In this document: one piece after another, positions 14,925 through 21,195 of the stretch
How the letters are laid out: each line of letters begins with the position of its first letter
Numbering within the stretch: the first letter of the stretch is position 1
Assembly: GCA_001275005.1 (NCBI GenBank)
Contig: JWZX01001489.1
Location: 1-21,195 of the forward strand
From: Chrysochromulina tobinii
Taxonomy: Eukaryota > Haptophyta > Prymnesiales > Chrysochromulinaceae
Direction of reading: 5' to 3'
DNA: 21,195 nucleotides
Translations under genes and position numbers: made by a program
The notes under the pieces: model-generated
The model's input: only the letters and a program-made list of their open reading frames with translations
What the model was told of the DNA's origin: nothing
Databases searched by the model: none

Positions 14925-17586
14925 GGTACTGATGCTGCAGCGATGCGTCGAGTTGGGTGAACGCGCCCGAGAAGACGAAGAGCACGTGCCTGATGAGAGA
15001 GGTCATCAGAGGTCATCAAACGTCATTAGAGGACATCAGAGACCATCAGAGGTCACCAGAGGCCATTAGAGGCCATCAGCGAAGGCGAAGGGCACGTGCC
15101 GTGTGCGTAGGATGGCAATCAGAGGCAATTAGCGGTAATCAGGGCACGCGCCGTGTGCGTAGGATGGCAGCCTCCTCCTCTCTTCGGCTGGTAGTGCCGC
15201 CGCCGCCGCCGGGATGATGATGACCGACAAGGGGGCTGGGGCGTCCGAGGCGTGGCGGCATGCCTGCCTGCGCCGTCGCGGGCTGCAGAGGAACCTCCGC
15301 ATCCTCCATCAGCTTGAGGAATGCGAATTGCACCTGATGACGGAAGTCATTAGAGGTCATTAGAGGTCATTCGAGGTCATTAGAGGTCATCCGAGGCCAT
15401 CGAGGCCACTCAGAGGCCTCTCAGAGGCCATGCGAGGCCATCAGAGGCCATCCGAGCTGATGAGGTAGGCAATCAGGGCTCATCAGGGCTCATCACCTTG
15501 CGCTCCGTCTCAGTAGGGTGGAGCTCATCGTCCCTGATGAGGTAGGCAATCAGAGGGCAATCAGGGCTCATCAGAGGTCATCAGGGGTCATCAGAGGCCA
15601 TGCGAGCTGATGAGGTAGGCAATCAGAGGGCAATCAGGGGCCATGCGAGGCAATCAGAAGCCACTCATCAGAGCTCATCAGCGAGCGCACCTCCTTGGTA
15701 TTGACCCCGCTGATGATGGAAGCAATCAGACGCAATCAGAGCTCATCAGCGAGCGCACCTCCTTGGTATTGACCCCGCTGATGATGGAAGCAATCAGACG
15801 CAATCAGAGCTCATCAGCGAGCGCACCTCCTTGGTATTGACCCCGTTGCCACCGCCTCCTCCAAAGACACCTTGCGATGCTTTGACCGCGAGCTTATCCA
15901 CCTCGTCCACATAGACAATCCCAAACTCGGCTAAGCTCACGTCGCCGTTGGCCGCGGGCACGAGCGCGCGCACCTGTCACCAGTGGTCATCAGAGGTCAT
16001 CAGAGGCAATCAGAGGTCATCAGAGGCAATCAGACGCAATCAGAGGCAATCAGTCGCAATCAGAGGAGCTGACCGCATCTTCGACGTCGGCGCCCACGTA
16101 GCCTGTAGCGCTAAACTTGGTCGCGTCGGCCTTGGCGAAGGGCACTCCCAGCAGCCGCGAGAGGGCGCGCATCAGGTGCGTCTTCCCCACACCTGCCATC
16201 AGCGGTCATCAGTGGTCATCAGAGGTCATCAGAGGTCATCAGAGGTCATCAGAGGTCATCAGAGGTCATCAGAGGTCATCAGAGGTCATCAGTCAGCTGC
16301 GTCTTTCCCACACCGGACGGTCCAAGCAGCAGCACGTTCTGATGAAGGAGGCCATCAGAGGCAATCAGAGGCAATCAGAGGCAATTAGAGGCCATCAGAG
16401 GCAATCAGAAGCAATCAGCCCACACCGGACGGTCCGAGCAGCAGCACGTTCGGCTTCACGTGATGTGTCTCCGCGAGGGCGGGCTCGGCGAGGCAGCGCC
16501 GTGCGAAGTTGTAGTGGTCACACACGGCGACCGAGAGCGCGCGCTTCGCCTCGTCCTGGCCGATGACGAACCTGTGGGGAGAGAGTGGCGTTGTAGTGAG
16601 CACTTGCATGCTGGCCGTGAGGTTCGGCTCTAGGCCGAGGACGCACCGGTCGAGATGTGCCTTCATCGGAGGAAGGAGGCAATCAGCATGCACTCAGCGA
16701 GGACGCACCGGTCGAGATGCGCCTTCACCTGCCTCGGGGTCAGTCGGAAGTCTCGGATCGCCTGGCGCATGTGTGCGACGGCGGCGCGCTCGGTACGGCG
16801 CGTGTCTAGGGGCGGCGCCTCCTCGGAGCGCTCGGTACGGCGCGTGCTCTCGGCGCGCTCGGTACGGCGCGTGACATCCGCCGCCGAGGAGAAGGGATCG
16901 TTCGATGGCGTACCTGTGGGGAGAGGGGCGGGCGCCGTAGTGAGCACTTGCATGCAGGCCGAGGAGAAGGGATCGTTCGATGGCGTACCTGTGGGGAGAG
17001 GGGCGGGCGCCGTAGTGAGCACTTGCATGCAGGCCGAGGAGAAGGGATCGTTCGATGGGCGCTGCTGCTGCTGCTGCTGCCGCTGCTGCTGCTGCTGCTG
17101 CAAGGAGGAGGAGGAGGAGGAGGAAGAGGACGGCGGCGGCCACATGGATGTCGGCTGCTGACCGCTACGGTCGATGACCACGCGCCCGGCGGCCTCCTGC
17201 GGGTCGACGCGGCCGGCAGGCAGCTCAAGCGGGCCCTCGTCCTCGATGAAATCACCCGCGAGCCCGCTCAGGCCGCGGCGCCGTCTGACGCGGTGCTCGG
17301 CGGCCTCGCGTCGGATCTGCTCCGCCTGCTCCTTGGACGAGAGCGGCCGCGCCTCTTCGGAAGTTTCTTCGGACGCACCGACGGCGTGCAGGTATGACTC
17401 GAAGCTCGTCGCTTCGTCCACTGGCGGCAGCCGGCGCGCGTAGGCCGCCTTTGCCGCCTCCGCCTCTGCAGCGGCGACCGCATCGGAGGCCTGGCCGATG
17501 AGCGAGGCGAGCGGGCTGTGCGGCCGCGGCCATGCGAGATTGTGCACGCCGCGCCGCTGGAGGCGCGGGAGGAGACGGCCAAACAT
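13604..17586 (-). CDS. CLPX: ClpX-type AAA+ unfoldase, probable mitochondrial, ten exons
   Basis: Exons: 17586-16709, 16571-16426, 16192-16074, 15973-15827, 15333-15152, 14989-14815, 14567-14481, 14334-14279, 14078-14009, 13753-13604; 669 residues. The start [17 protein letters not shown] looks like a mitochondrial presequence. Exon 1 is Ser/Gln-rich and carries two tandem introner copies. The AAA+ core follows Clp[21 protein letters not shown], Walker A GPSGVGKT (~338-345), pore loop GYVG, Walker [10 protein letters not shown] (~400-408), [11 protein letters not shown], sensor 1 [22 protein letters not shown] with the arginine finger, and sensor 2 TGARGL. The N-terminal C4 zinc domain is not visible. 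Between sensor 1 and GLEPEF, where ClpX has the IGF loop that docks ClpP, there is polyglutamine instead. It resembles HslU at [10 protein letters not shown], but the overall order is ClpX. Every junction preserves the frame. Confidence 0.88.
13754..14008 (-). repeat. ClpX-like intron 9: GC-AG, long family B arrays
   Basis: 255 nt. Donor GAACAG|GCGAGTGCC, acceptor CGCCGAGCAG|ACCGGG. GCCGCCGA(A/G)CAG occurs on both sides. The first half is TGATTGCCTC/TGATTGCCAC units, the second half CGCTGAGTGC units, so two array types are joined. Splicing yields [11 protein letters not shown]. Confidence 0.78.
14079..14278 (-). repeat. ClpX-like intron 8: composite family B intron
   Basis: 200 nt, donor GAAGG|GTGCGCGCC, acceptor GTGATTGCAG|GTACGAG. 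Contains TTGATTGCCATCG units, a duplicated GATCTCGAGCGCGCCAGAT, and an internal ~30-bp copy of the downstream exon edge (from GTATGAGATCGAACTCGTGC). The relic differs from the real exon at several bases, as expected of a non-coding copy. Confidence 0.75.
14335..14480 (-). mobile_element. ClpX-like intron 7: truncated plus complete family A introners
   Basis: 146 nt, donor CGG|GTGCGTGCC, acceptor CCCCACAG|GTGCTCACC. Upstream is a family A copy lacking its pyrimidine tract and AG (about 14448-14472), flanked by a >30-bp exon duplication. Downstream is a complete copy (14335-14382) flanked by GTGCTCACCGACGCGCAC. Only the complete copy can provide the acceptor. Confidence 0.82.
14568..14814 (-). 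mobile_element. ClpX-like intron 6: family B array plus two family A introners
   Basis: 247 nt, donor GATTTC|GTATGATTGC, final acceptor CCCCACAG|GTACGCCATGG. In sense order: a family B array ending AATATGGCAG; a partial exon-edge copy; family A copy (14646-14692); a second exon-edge copy of ~33 bp (about 14613-14645); family A copy (14568-14607); the real exon. The outermost exon-edge relic is the most diverged, so insertions appear to have been added stepwise towards the 3' exon. Confidence 0.85.
14990..15151 (-). repeat. ClpX-like intron 5: GC-AG family B intron
   Basis: 162 nt, donor CACACG|GCGCGTGCCC, acceptor CTCTCATCAG|GCACGTGCTC. CATCCTACGCACACGGC is repeated inside with a diverged copy of the downstream edge (GCACGTGCCCTTCGCCTTCG against GCACGTGCTCTTCGTCTTCT). 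The body is TGATGGCCTC/TGATGACCTC units. Confidence 0.78.
15334..15826 (-). repeat. ClpX-like intron 4: 493-nt composite with 68-bp tandem unit
   Basis: Donor AAGGAG|GTGCGCTCG, final acceptor CCGTCATCAG|GTGCAATTC. Next to the donor, an exact 68-bp period (GAGCTCATCAG starts at 15671, 15739 and 15807) repeats the end of exon 4 plus a short TGATTGC array ending CATCATCAG. Further in, several CTACCTCATCAG acceptor-like sites alternate with TGATTGCC/TGATGACC units. A 37-nt non-repeat island lies at 15497-15533. Splicing the outermost sites gives [14 protein letters not shown], which fits ClpX. Confidence 0.75.
15974..16073 (-). repeat. ClpX-like intron 3: family B array
   Basis: 100 nt, donor GATGCG|GTCAGCTCC, acceptor GGTGACAG|GTGCGCGCG. 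Made almost wholly of TGATTGC/TGATGAC units in the sense strand; no clear flanking duplication. Confidence 0.78.
16193..16425 (-). repeat. ClpX-like intron 2: composite family B intron splitting the Walker A motif
   Basis: 233 nt, donor CCGTCCG|GTGTGGGC, acceptor GATGGCAG|GTGTGGGG. A 32-bp copy of the Walker A coding sequence (starts AACGTGCTGCTGCT) lies inside, behind CCTTCATCAG, with TGATTGCCTC units on one side and a regular TGATGACCTC array on the other. The internal copy even keeps the GGAAAGACGCA that encodes GKT, so it is a relic of the coding sequence. Confidence 0.8.
16572..16708 (-). mobile_element. ClpX-like intron 1: family B plus family A composite
   Basis: 137 nt, donor CTCGACCG|GTGCGTCC, acceptor CCCCACAG|GTTCGTC. 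A short family B insert (TGAGTGCATGCTGATTGCC) is flanked by a 29-bp duplication (GAAGGC(G/A)CATCTCGACCG and on); downstream is a family A copy (16572-16614). Outer splicing restores [12 protein letters not shown]. Confidence 0.82.
16883..17063 (-). mobile_element. Two tandem family A introners in ClpX-like exon 1, 75-nt period, open in frame
   Basis: Family A modules at 16914-16957 and 16989-17032 (44 nt each, identical) alternate with three copies of a ~31-bp exon segment (CCATCGAACGATCCCTTCTC). Each 75-nt unit is in frame and encodes [15 protein letters not shown] plus [10 protein letters not shown]. The 3' copy can be removed as a GTACGC...CCCCACAG intron. The 5' copy has only a possible GC donor (C|GCCCATCG). 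Protein length is 669, 644 or 619 residues depending on splicing. Confidence 0.88.
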
Positions 17587-17744
17587 GACGATCACGCTTG
17601 CTTTCTCGGCACAAAATCTCCGAAACCGTGGCTTTTCCCTCACAGTTCTCCCCAGGTGAGACGATGAGGTGAGAGTTGTTCGACCGCTCATGCCCCGCTA
17701 ACGCCCAAATTTTGGACACGCTTCCGCGGGGTCCGCGCAACGTG
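17587..17744. promoter_or_regulatory. Divergent 5' region shared by the ClpX-like and C2/EF-hand genes
   Basis: 158 bp between outward-facing starts, the shortest such gap here. It includes a pyrimidine-rich stretch followed by CTCCCCAGGTGAGA (about 17648-17661), which looks like joined acceptor and donor consensus but is not needed by either model. Promoter role inferred. Confidence 0.45.
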
Positions 17745-19593
17745 ATGAAGAGCGTCAAGATGCCAGCCTCGCCCAACAGCGGTTCGCTGCGCGTGCGCCT
17801 CTCGCACGCCATCGGCCTGCGCTCCATGGACAGCAACGGCTACTCGGACCCGTACGTCAAGCTCACGCTAGGCAAGGAGACGCACAAGTCGGAGGTCGTG
17901 AAAAAGAGCCTCAACCCGCGCTGGGACAAGGACTTCTTCTTCCGCGGCGGCTTTGAGCAGCTCGTTGCGCTGCCGCTCCAGGTGCACGCCTGGGACCACG
18001 ACCGGCTGAGCTTCCGCAACGATCCGCTCGGCAACGGCTCGATCGATCTGCGTCAGTTGGACCTCGGCTCGTGCCAGGCCGTGGACTGCTCGGTGCAGCT
18101 CAAGGACGAGCAGGCGACGCCCGGCGAGGTCTTCTTCACCATCCAGTGGCAGCCCGACGCGGGCGCGGCCCATGCGCCGCCGCCGCCGCCGCCGCTGCCG
18201 CCGCCGCCCGCCGCGCACGTGTCGGGTGCCCAATACGCCGCGCACGTGTCGCCACTGAGCTACGGTGGCGGCAGCGTCGGGTACGGCAGCACCTATCTGA
18301 ACGGCGCGTACGGCAGCAGCGGCGGCAGCGGCGTAGTACGCCCCTTGGGCGCGGTGCAGGCCAAGGTGGCCCAGACGTTCCATCACTTCGACGCCAACCG
18401 GAGCGGCTTCCTCGACCACAGCGAGCTGCGCAATGCGCTCCGTCATTATGGGCTGAGCGACCTGACTGTCGAAGGGGCGCAGGTGAGTGCCGTTGAGTAC
18501 CGTTGATTACCGTTGATTACGGGCGGAGCGACAAAGGGGCGCAGGTGAGTGCCACTGATTGTCCGTTGATTGTCCGTTGATTGCCTGTTGATTGTCCGTT
18601 GATTGTCCGTTGATTGTCTGTTGATTGTCCGTTGATTGTCCGTTGATTGTCCGTTGATTGCCTGTTGATTGTCTGTTGATTGCCCGTGGAGCGCCTGTGG
18701 ATTCTCCGCTAATGGGCGTTGATTGCGACGCTAATGGGCGTTGATTGCCCGTGGAGCGCCTGTGGATTCTCCGCTAATGGGCGTTGATTGCGAGCGCAGT
18801 CGGTGGTGCGCCGGTATGATGACACCCCAGATGGCAAGCTCGACCTCGCCGAATTCACCGAGCTCATCCGAGATGTCGAGGCGGGCGTGGTGCGCAGCCA
18901 AGGGCGTAACCACACCTACTACCCTGCATGCATGCGAGTGCTCACGACGGCGCCCGTACCCCTCTCCCCACAGGTGCGCAGCCCAGGGCGTGACCACGCC
19001 TACCCAGTGCCCGCGCGTGTCTCGGCCGCCTTTGACGCCTTCGACGCGGACCAGAGCGGCTACATAGACCATCGTGAGCTTCGGGCTGCGCTGCGCTACT
19101 ATGGGTACGTTGATTACCCGTTGATTACCATTCATAGCCTTTGATTACGTCTAAGTGCGACTGATGACGTCTGAGTGCGTCTGATTGCATCTGAGTGCGT
19201 CTGGATCGCATCTGATGACGTCTGATTGCGTCCCTCATCAGGTTCGAGGCGACAGAACCCGAGGCCATCGCCCTTGTGCGCGTCTACGATGACGACCCGA
19301 ACGGCAAGCTCGATCGCATCGAGTTCGCGACGCTGGTGCGCGATCTCGAACGCGATCTCGAACGCGATCTCGAACGCGATCTCGTGCGCGATCTCGAAGG
19401 CCGCCCCTGCATGCAAGTGCTCACGACGGCGCCCGCCCCCCTCTCTCCCCACAGGTGCGCGATCTCGAGGGCGGGATCGTGCGGCGCGAGGGGCGCGCCG
19501 CCAAGCAGACCGAAGCCGAAGCGCGTGGCATGGCCCCGGCGGGCTACCAGCACGGCGCCTCAGCCTCCACCGACTGCTGCTCTGCCCTCTGCA

Positions 19594-19634
<41 letters not shown>

Positions 19635-20462
19635 ACTGGCAAGTGGTCCACTCGGAGCGACGATTGGTTGCCCACGAGCGCTCAGGACGGCGCGCCCACG
19701 ACGGCGTGCGAGCGGCTGAGCGGCGCGTGCGCGTACCTGATGGACGTCGCGTTCCGGGCGTTGTGCTACGCGATGATGACGGCCCTCATCATCGCACCCG
19801 ATCGGCTGCGTTCCACAGCAGACGCGATGGCGCGCGTCGTCGTGGGCGAGGAGTCTGCCGAGGCGCTGCGCCACCGTTACGGCGCCCTCTTGGTGCTCAT
19901 CACGGCGCTCGCCGGTACGACGCTCCTGCTCGCGTGGGTCGTCGTCAACTGCAGGCGAGCTGATGGCCTCTGATTGCAGTTGATGATGACCTCTGATTGC
20001 ATGCTGATTGGGTCGTCGTCAACTGCAGGCGAGCTGATGGCCTCTGATTGCAGTTGATGACCTCTGATTGCATGCTGATTGGGTCGTCATCAACTGCAGG
20101 CGAGCTGATGGCCTCTGATTGCAGTTGATGATGACCTCTGATTGCATGCTGATTGGGTCGTCGTCAACTGCAGGCTGGGCAAGCGCGCCTCGGACGCGAT
20201 GCTCGGATGCGTCAGTTGCCTAAAATGGGGCTGCAGCTGCGCGCGCTGCTGGCGCGCATGCATCGGGCGTGGCGCCCAGAACGGCGCGTCCGATCGCTAT
20301 GCCGAGGGCACCGAATATGGGTCTAAGTATGAGGTCGAGCGCTATGGTGGGCGCGCCGTTCTGGGCACCGAATATGGGTCTAAGTATGGTGAGTATGAGG
20401 GCGAGCGCTATGGTGGGCGCGCCGGGTCACGCTGGCGCGATCAGCGCAGCGATCTCTACTGA
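17745..20462 (+). CDS. C2-domain, four-EF-hand, two-TM calcium-binding membrane protein, six exons
   Basis: Exons 17745-18482, 18800-18889, 18974-19104, 19242-19335 (or to 19383), 19455-19954 and 20174-20462; 613 residues. A C2 domain (~10-140) has the usual pattern SLRVRLSHAIGLRSMDSNGY, SDPYVKLTLG and LNPRWDKDF with VHAWDHDRLS, including calcium-binding Asp residues. A Pro- and Gly-rich linker follows. Then two EF-hand pairs: DANRSGFLDHSE with DDTPDGKLDLAE, and DADQSGYIDHRE with DDDPNGKLDRIE; the pairs are alike, so an ancestral pair was duplicated. Gly13, two hydrophobic segments (LCYAMMTALIIAP and LLVLITALAGTTLLLAWVVV) and a Cys-rich tail ending in EYGSKYE/GERYGGRA repeats complete it. A membrane calcium sensor is inferred. 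Start could also be Met at 17760. Confidence 0.85.
18483..18799 (+). repeat. C2/EF-hand intron 1: family B array, duplicated donor region
   Basis: 317 nt, donor GCGCAG|GTGAGTGCC, acceptor GCGAGCGCAG|TCGGTGG. A 20-bp segment spanning the exon end and donor (18472-18491) is perfectly repeated at 18534-18553. The body is ~10 copies of GTCCGTTGATT-type 11-mers, then two copies of a ~60-nt CTAATGGGCGTTGATTGC-containing unit. Confidence 0.82.
18890..18973 (+). mobile_element. C2/EF-hand intron 2: single family A introner
   Basis: 84 nt. A ~33-bp exon copy (18890-18922 against 18974-19006, about five mismatches) followed by a 50-nt module (18924-18973) ending CCCTCTCCCCACAG. Donor GGCGTG|GTGCGCAGCC comes from the duplicated exon, as in the Kelch gene. 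Confidence 0.88.
19105..19241 (+). repeat. C2/EF-hand intron 3: family B array
   Basis: 137 nt, donor TATGG|GTACGTTG, acceptor CCCTCATCAG|GTTCGAG. TTGATTACC units give way to TGATGACGTC/TGATTGCGTC units. No flanking duplication is clear. Splicing yields RYYG|FEATEPEA, matching the first EF-hand pair (RHYGLSDLTVEGA). Confidence 0.8.
19336..19454 (+). mobile_element. C2/EF-hand intron 4: family A introner with two possible donors
   Basis: The module (19407-19454) ends CTCTCTCCCCACAG; the exon copy GTGCGCGATCTCGAAGGCCG (19384-19403) matches 19455-19474 at 18 of 20. The donor may be 19336 (119-nt intron) or 19384 (71-nt intron); both are GTGCGC and in phase. The 48 nt between are repeats of GATCTCGAACGC. 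The longer intron gives the protein that aligns best with the first EF-hand pair. Confidence 0.8.
19955..20173 (+). repeat. C2/EF-hand intron 5: GC-AG intron of three ~70-nt tandem units
   Basis: 219 nt, donor CTGCAG|GCGAGCTGATGG, acceptor CAACTGCAG|GCTGGGC. GTCGTC(G/A)TCAACTGCAGGC, the exon edge, recurs ahead of each unit, and each carries TGATTGCAGTTGATGA and CTGATTGCATGCTGATT. Any unit could be removed alone; the outer sites give NCR|LGKRASD. Confidence 0.82.
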
Positions 20463-21195
20463 GCCTGCTGGAGCGCGGTGGATTGAGATTGCATTTGCAA
20501 TCTCTACTTAGCCCGCTGGTGGGTTGAGATGATGAAGTGAGTGTGGGCGAGCTCTAGGCGAGATCGAGCTCTAGGCGAGATCGAGTGAGAGGTGCTCAGC
20601 GGAGGCGGGCATCCCGGCCGCGCGCCGTCCTGGGCGGAGAAGAGAGGTCGTGGCCCAGGCTGCAGTCCTGCGTCCCATCCTTACGTTCTTCCGCTCGACG
20701 GTGGCGCGGCGTTTAGGGTTTTCGGTGTTCACCTTCACCTGCGTGTGCCGTAAACCCGCGCGGGGTATGGGCGTGCGGCGCGAGCTCGGCGGCGAGATGT
20801 GCATCACCTCCTCAGGGAGATCGAGGTTTGCATCTCCCTGAGGAGGGAGATGTGCATCACTCCTCGGCGTAGGCGGGGACGTATTTTCCCTCGTAGGCGC
20901 TCCCCAAAACCCCTCTAATGTATGTGTCGGATCCAGTCTGGCTGTTGCGGTTTGGTTTCAGGTTTGGTGGCTGTCAAGTCTATACATAAACAACAGACGA
21001 ACCAAGAACCATACGGAAGCCTATCGAATGTGCTCCGGAAGCCAGCAGGGGAGGACGGGAGTGGGCGGAGATGACGGAGGGGGTCCATCTAGAGGTGACA
21101 CGTCATAAAATCTCGCAAACTTGCAAGCATCCGTTAACGAAACAAACCAACACGGCGCCAGCACGTGCGGCGCGCGCAACAGAGCCGACGAGTGG
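20463..21195. other. Right-hand flank without a recognised gene; contains a 15-bp hairpin
   Basis: Presumed 3' flank of the C2/EF-hand gene and beyond. A perfect inverted repeat, CCTCCTCAGGGAGAT (20807-20821) and its complement (20832-20846) with a 10-nt loop, is flanked by GAGATGTGCATCAC direct repeats. Two copies of GAGCTCTAGGCGAGATC lie near 20550-20583. ORFs of 60-80 codons exist on both strands (20571-20807 and 20650-20841) without domains or codon evidence. A single TTTAGGG at 20712 is not a telomere array. A gene entering from the right cannot be excluded. Confidence 0.5.

Noticed and set aside
17648-17661. CTCCCCAGGTGAGA as an intron in the ClpX-like 5' end
   Set aside because: It lies on the plus strand upstream of the plus-strand start, with no upstream exon visible; it might be a 5' UTR splice site, but nothing supports it.
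20712-20718. Plant-type telomere repeat TTTAGGG
   Set aside because: Only one copy; no tandem array nearby.
20571-20807. 78-residue minus-strand ORF with a basic stretch resembling a small ribosomal protein
   Set aside because: No recognisable family signature, overlaps an inverted repeat at its start, and a similar-length ORF exists on the opposite strand; composition alone is not support.

Overview
This is nuclear DNA of a GC-rich eukaryotic microbe, most likely a marine alga of the haptophyte or stramenopile (for example pelagophyte) kind. The organism itself is inferred. What the sequence shows is genes broken by spliceosomal introns, a BUD13 splicing factor, an RNF5/RNF185-type ubiquitin ligase, a C2/EF-hand membrane protein, algal-style TIR-like/TPR proteins, long homopolymer runs in proteins, and no operons, ribosome binding sites, tRNA or rRNA.

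Layout. Minus strand: a truncated TPR paralogue (1-579), a TIR-like/TPR protein (632-2635), a five-exon ankyrin-BTB-IQ-BACK-UBA protein (3059-6827) and a two-exon BUD13 (7071-8465). Plus strand: a three-exon RING E3 ligase (8677-9480). Minus: a glutaredoxin-fold protein (9959-10600). Plus: a four-exon membrane-anchored NanM-like Kelch propeller (10846-12478) and a small three-exon unknown protein (12753-13302). Minus: a ten-exon ClpX-type AAA+ unfoldase with a probable mitochondrial presequence (13604-17586). Plus: a six-exon C2 / four-EF-hand / two-TM protein (17745-20462). Three gene pairs are head to head with 158-245 bp between start codons. The last ~730 bp hold no recognised gene.

I built the gene models by hand from domain continuity and reading-frame phase. 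They contain 26 introns, and every junction keeps the frame. The main finding concerns the introns. Twenty-two of the 26 contain one of a few short repeated elements, always oriented with the sense strand of the gene. Family A is a ~44-50 nt module starting near CATGCAAGTGCTCAC and ending in a pyrimidine tract plus CCCCACAG; it supplies only the 3' splice site. Family B is a short-period array of TGATTGCC/TGATGACC-like units, usually ending CATCAG. Insertions are commonly flanked by direct duplications of 12-40 bp of host exon. The upstream copy of the duplicated exon then supplies the 5' splice site (GT, or GC in six introns). Many introns are composites in which several insertions left decaying copies of the exon edge. 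One ClpX exon carries two tandem family A copies that also read through in frame.

The window therefore looks like a snapshot of active intron gain by introner-like elements, caught within seven intron-containing genes. Two encoded proteins are unusual in themselves: the ClpX-like unfoldase has polyglutamine where the ClpP-docking IGF loop is expected, and the BTB domain is split by an inserted IQ-containing segment.
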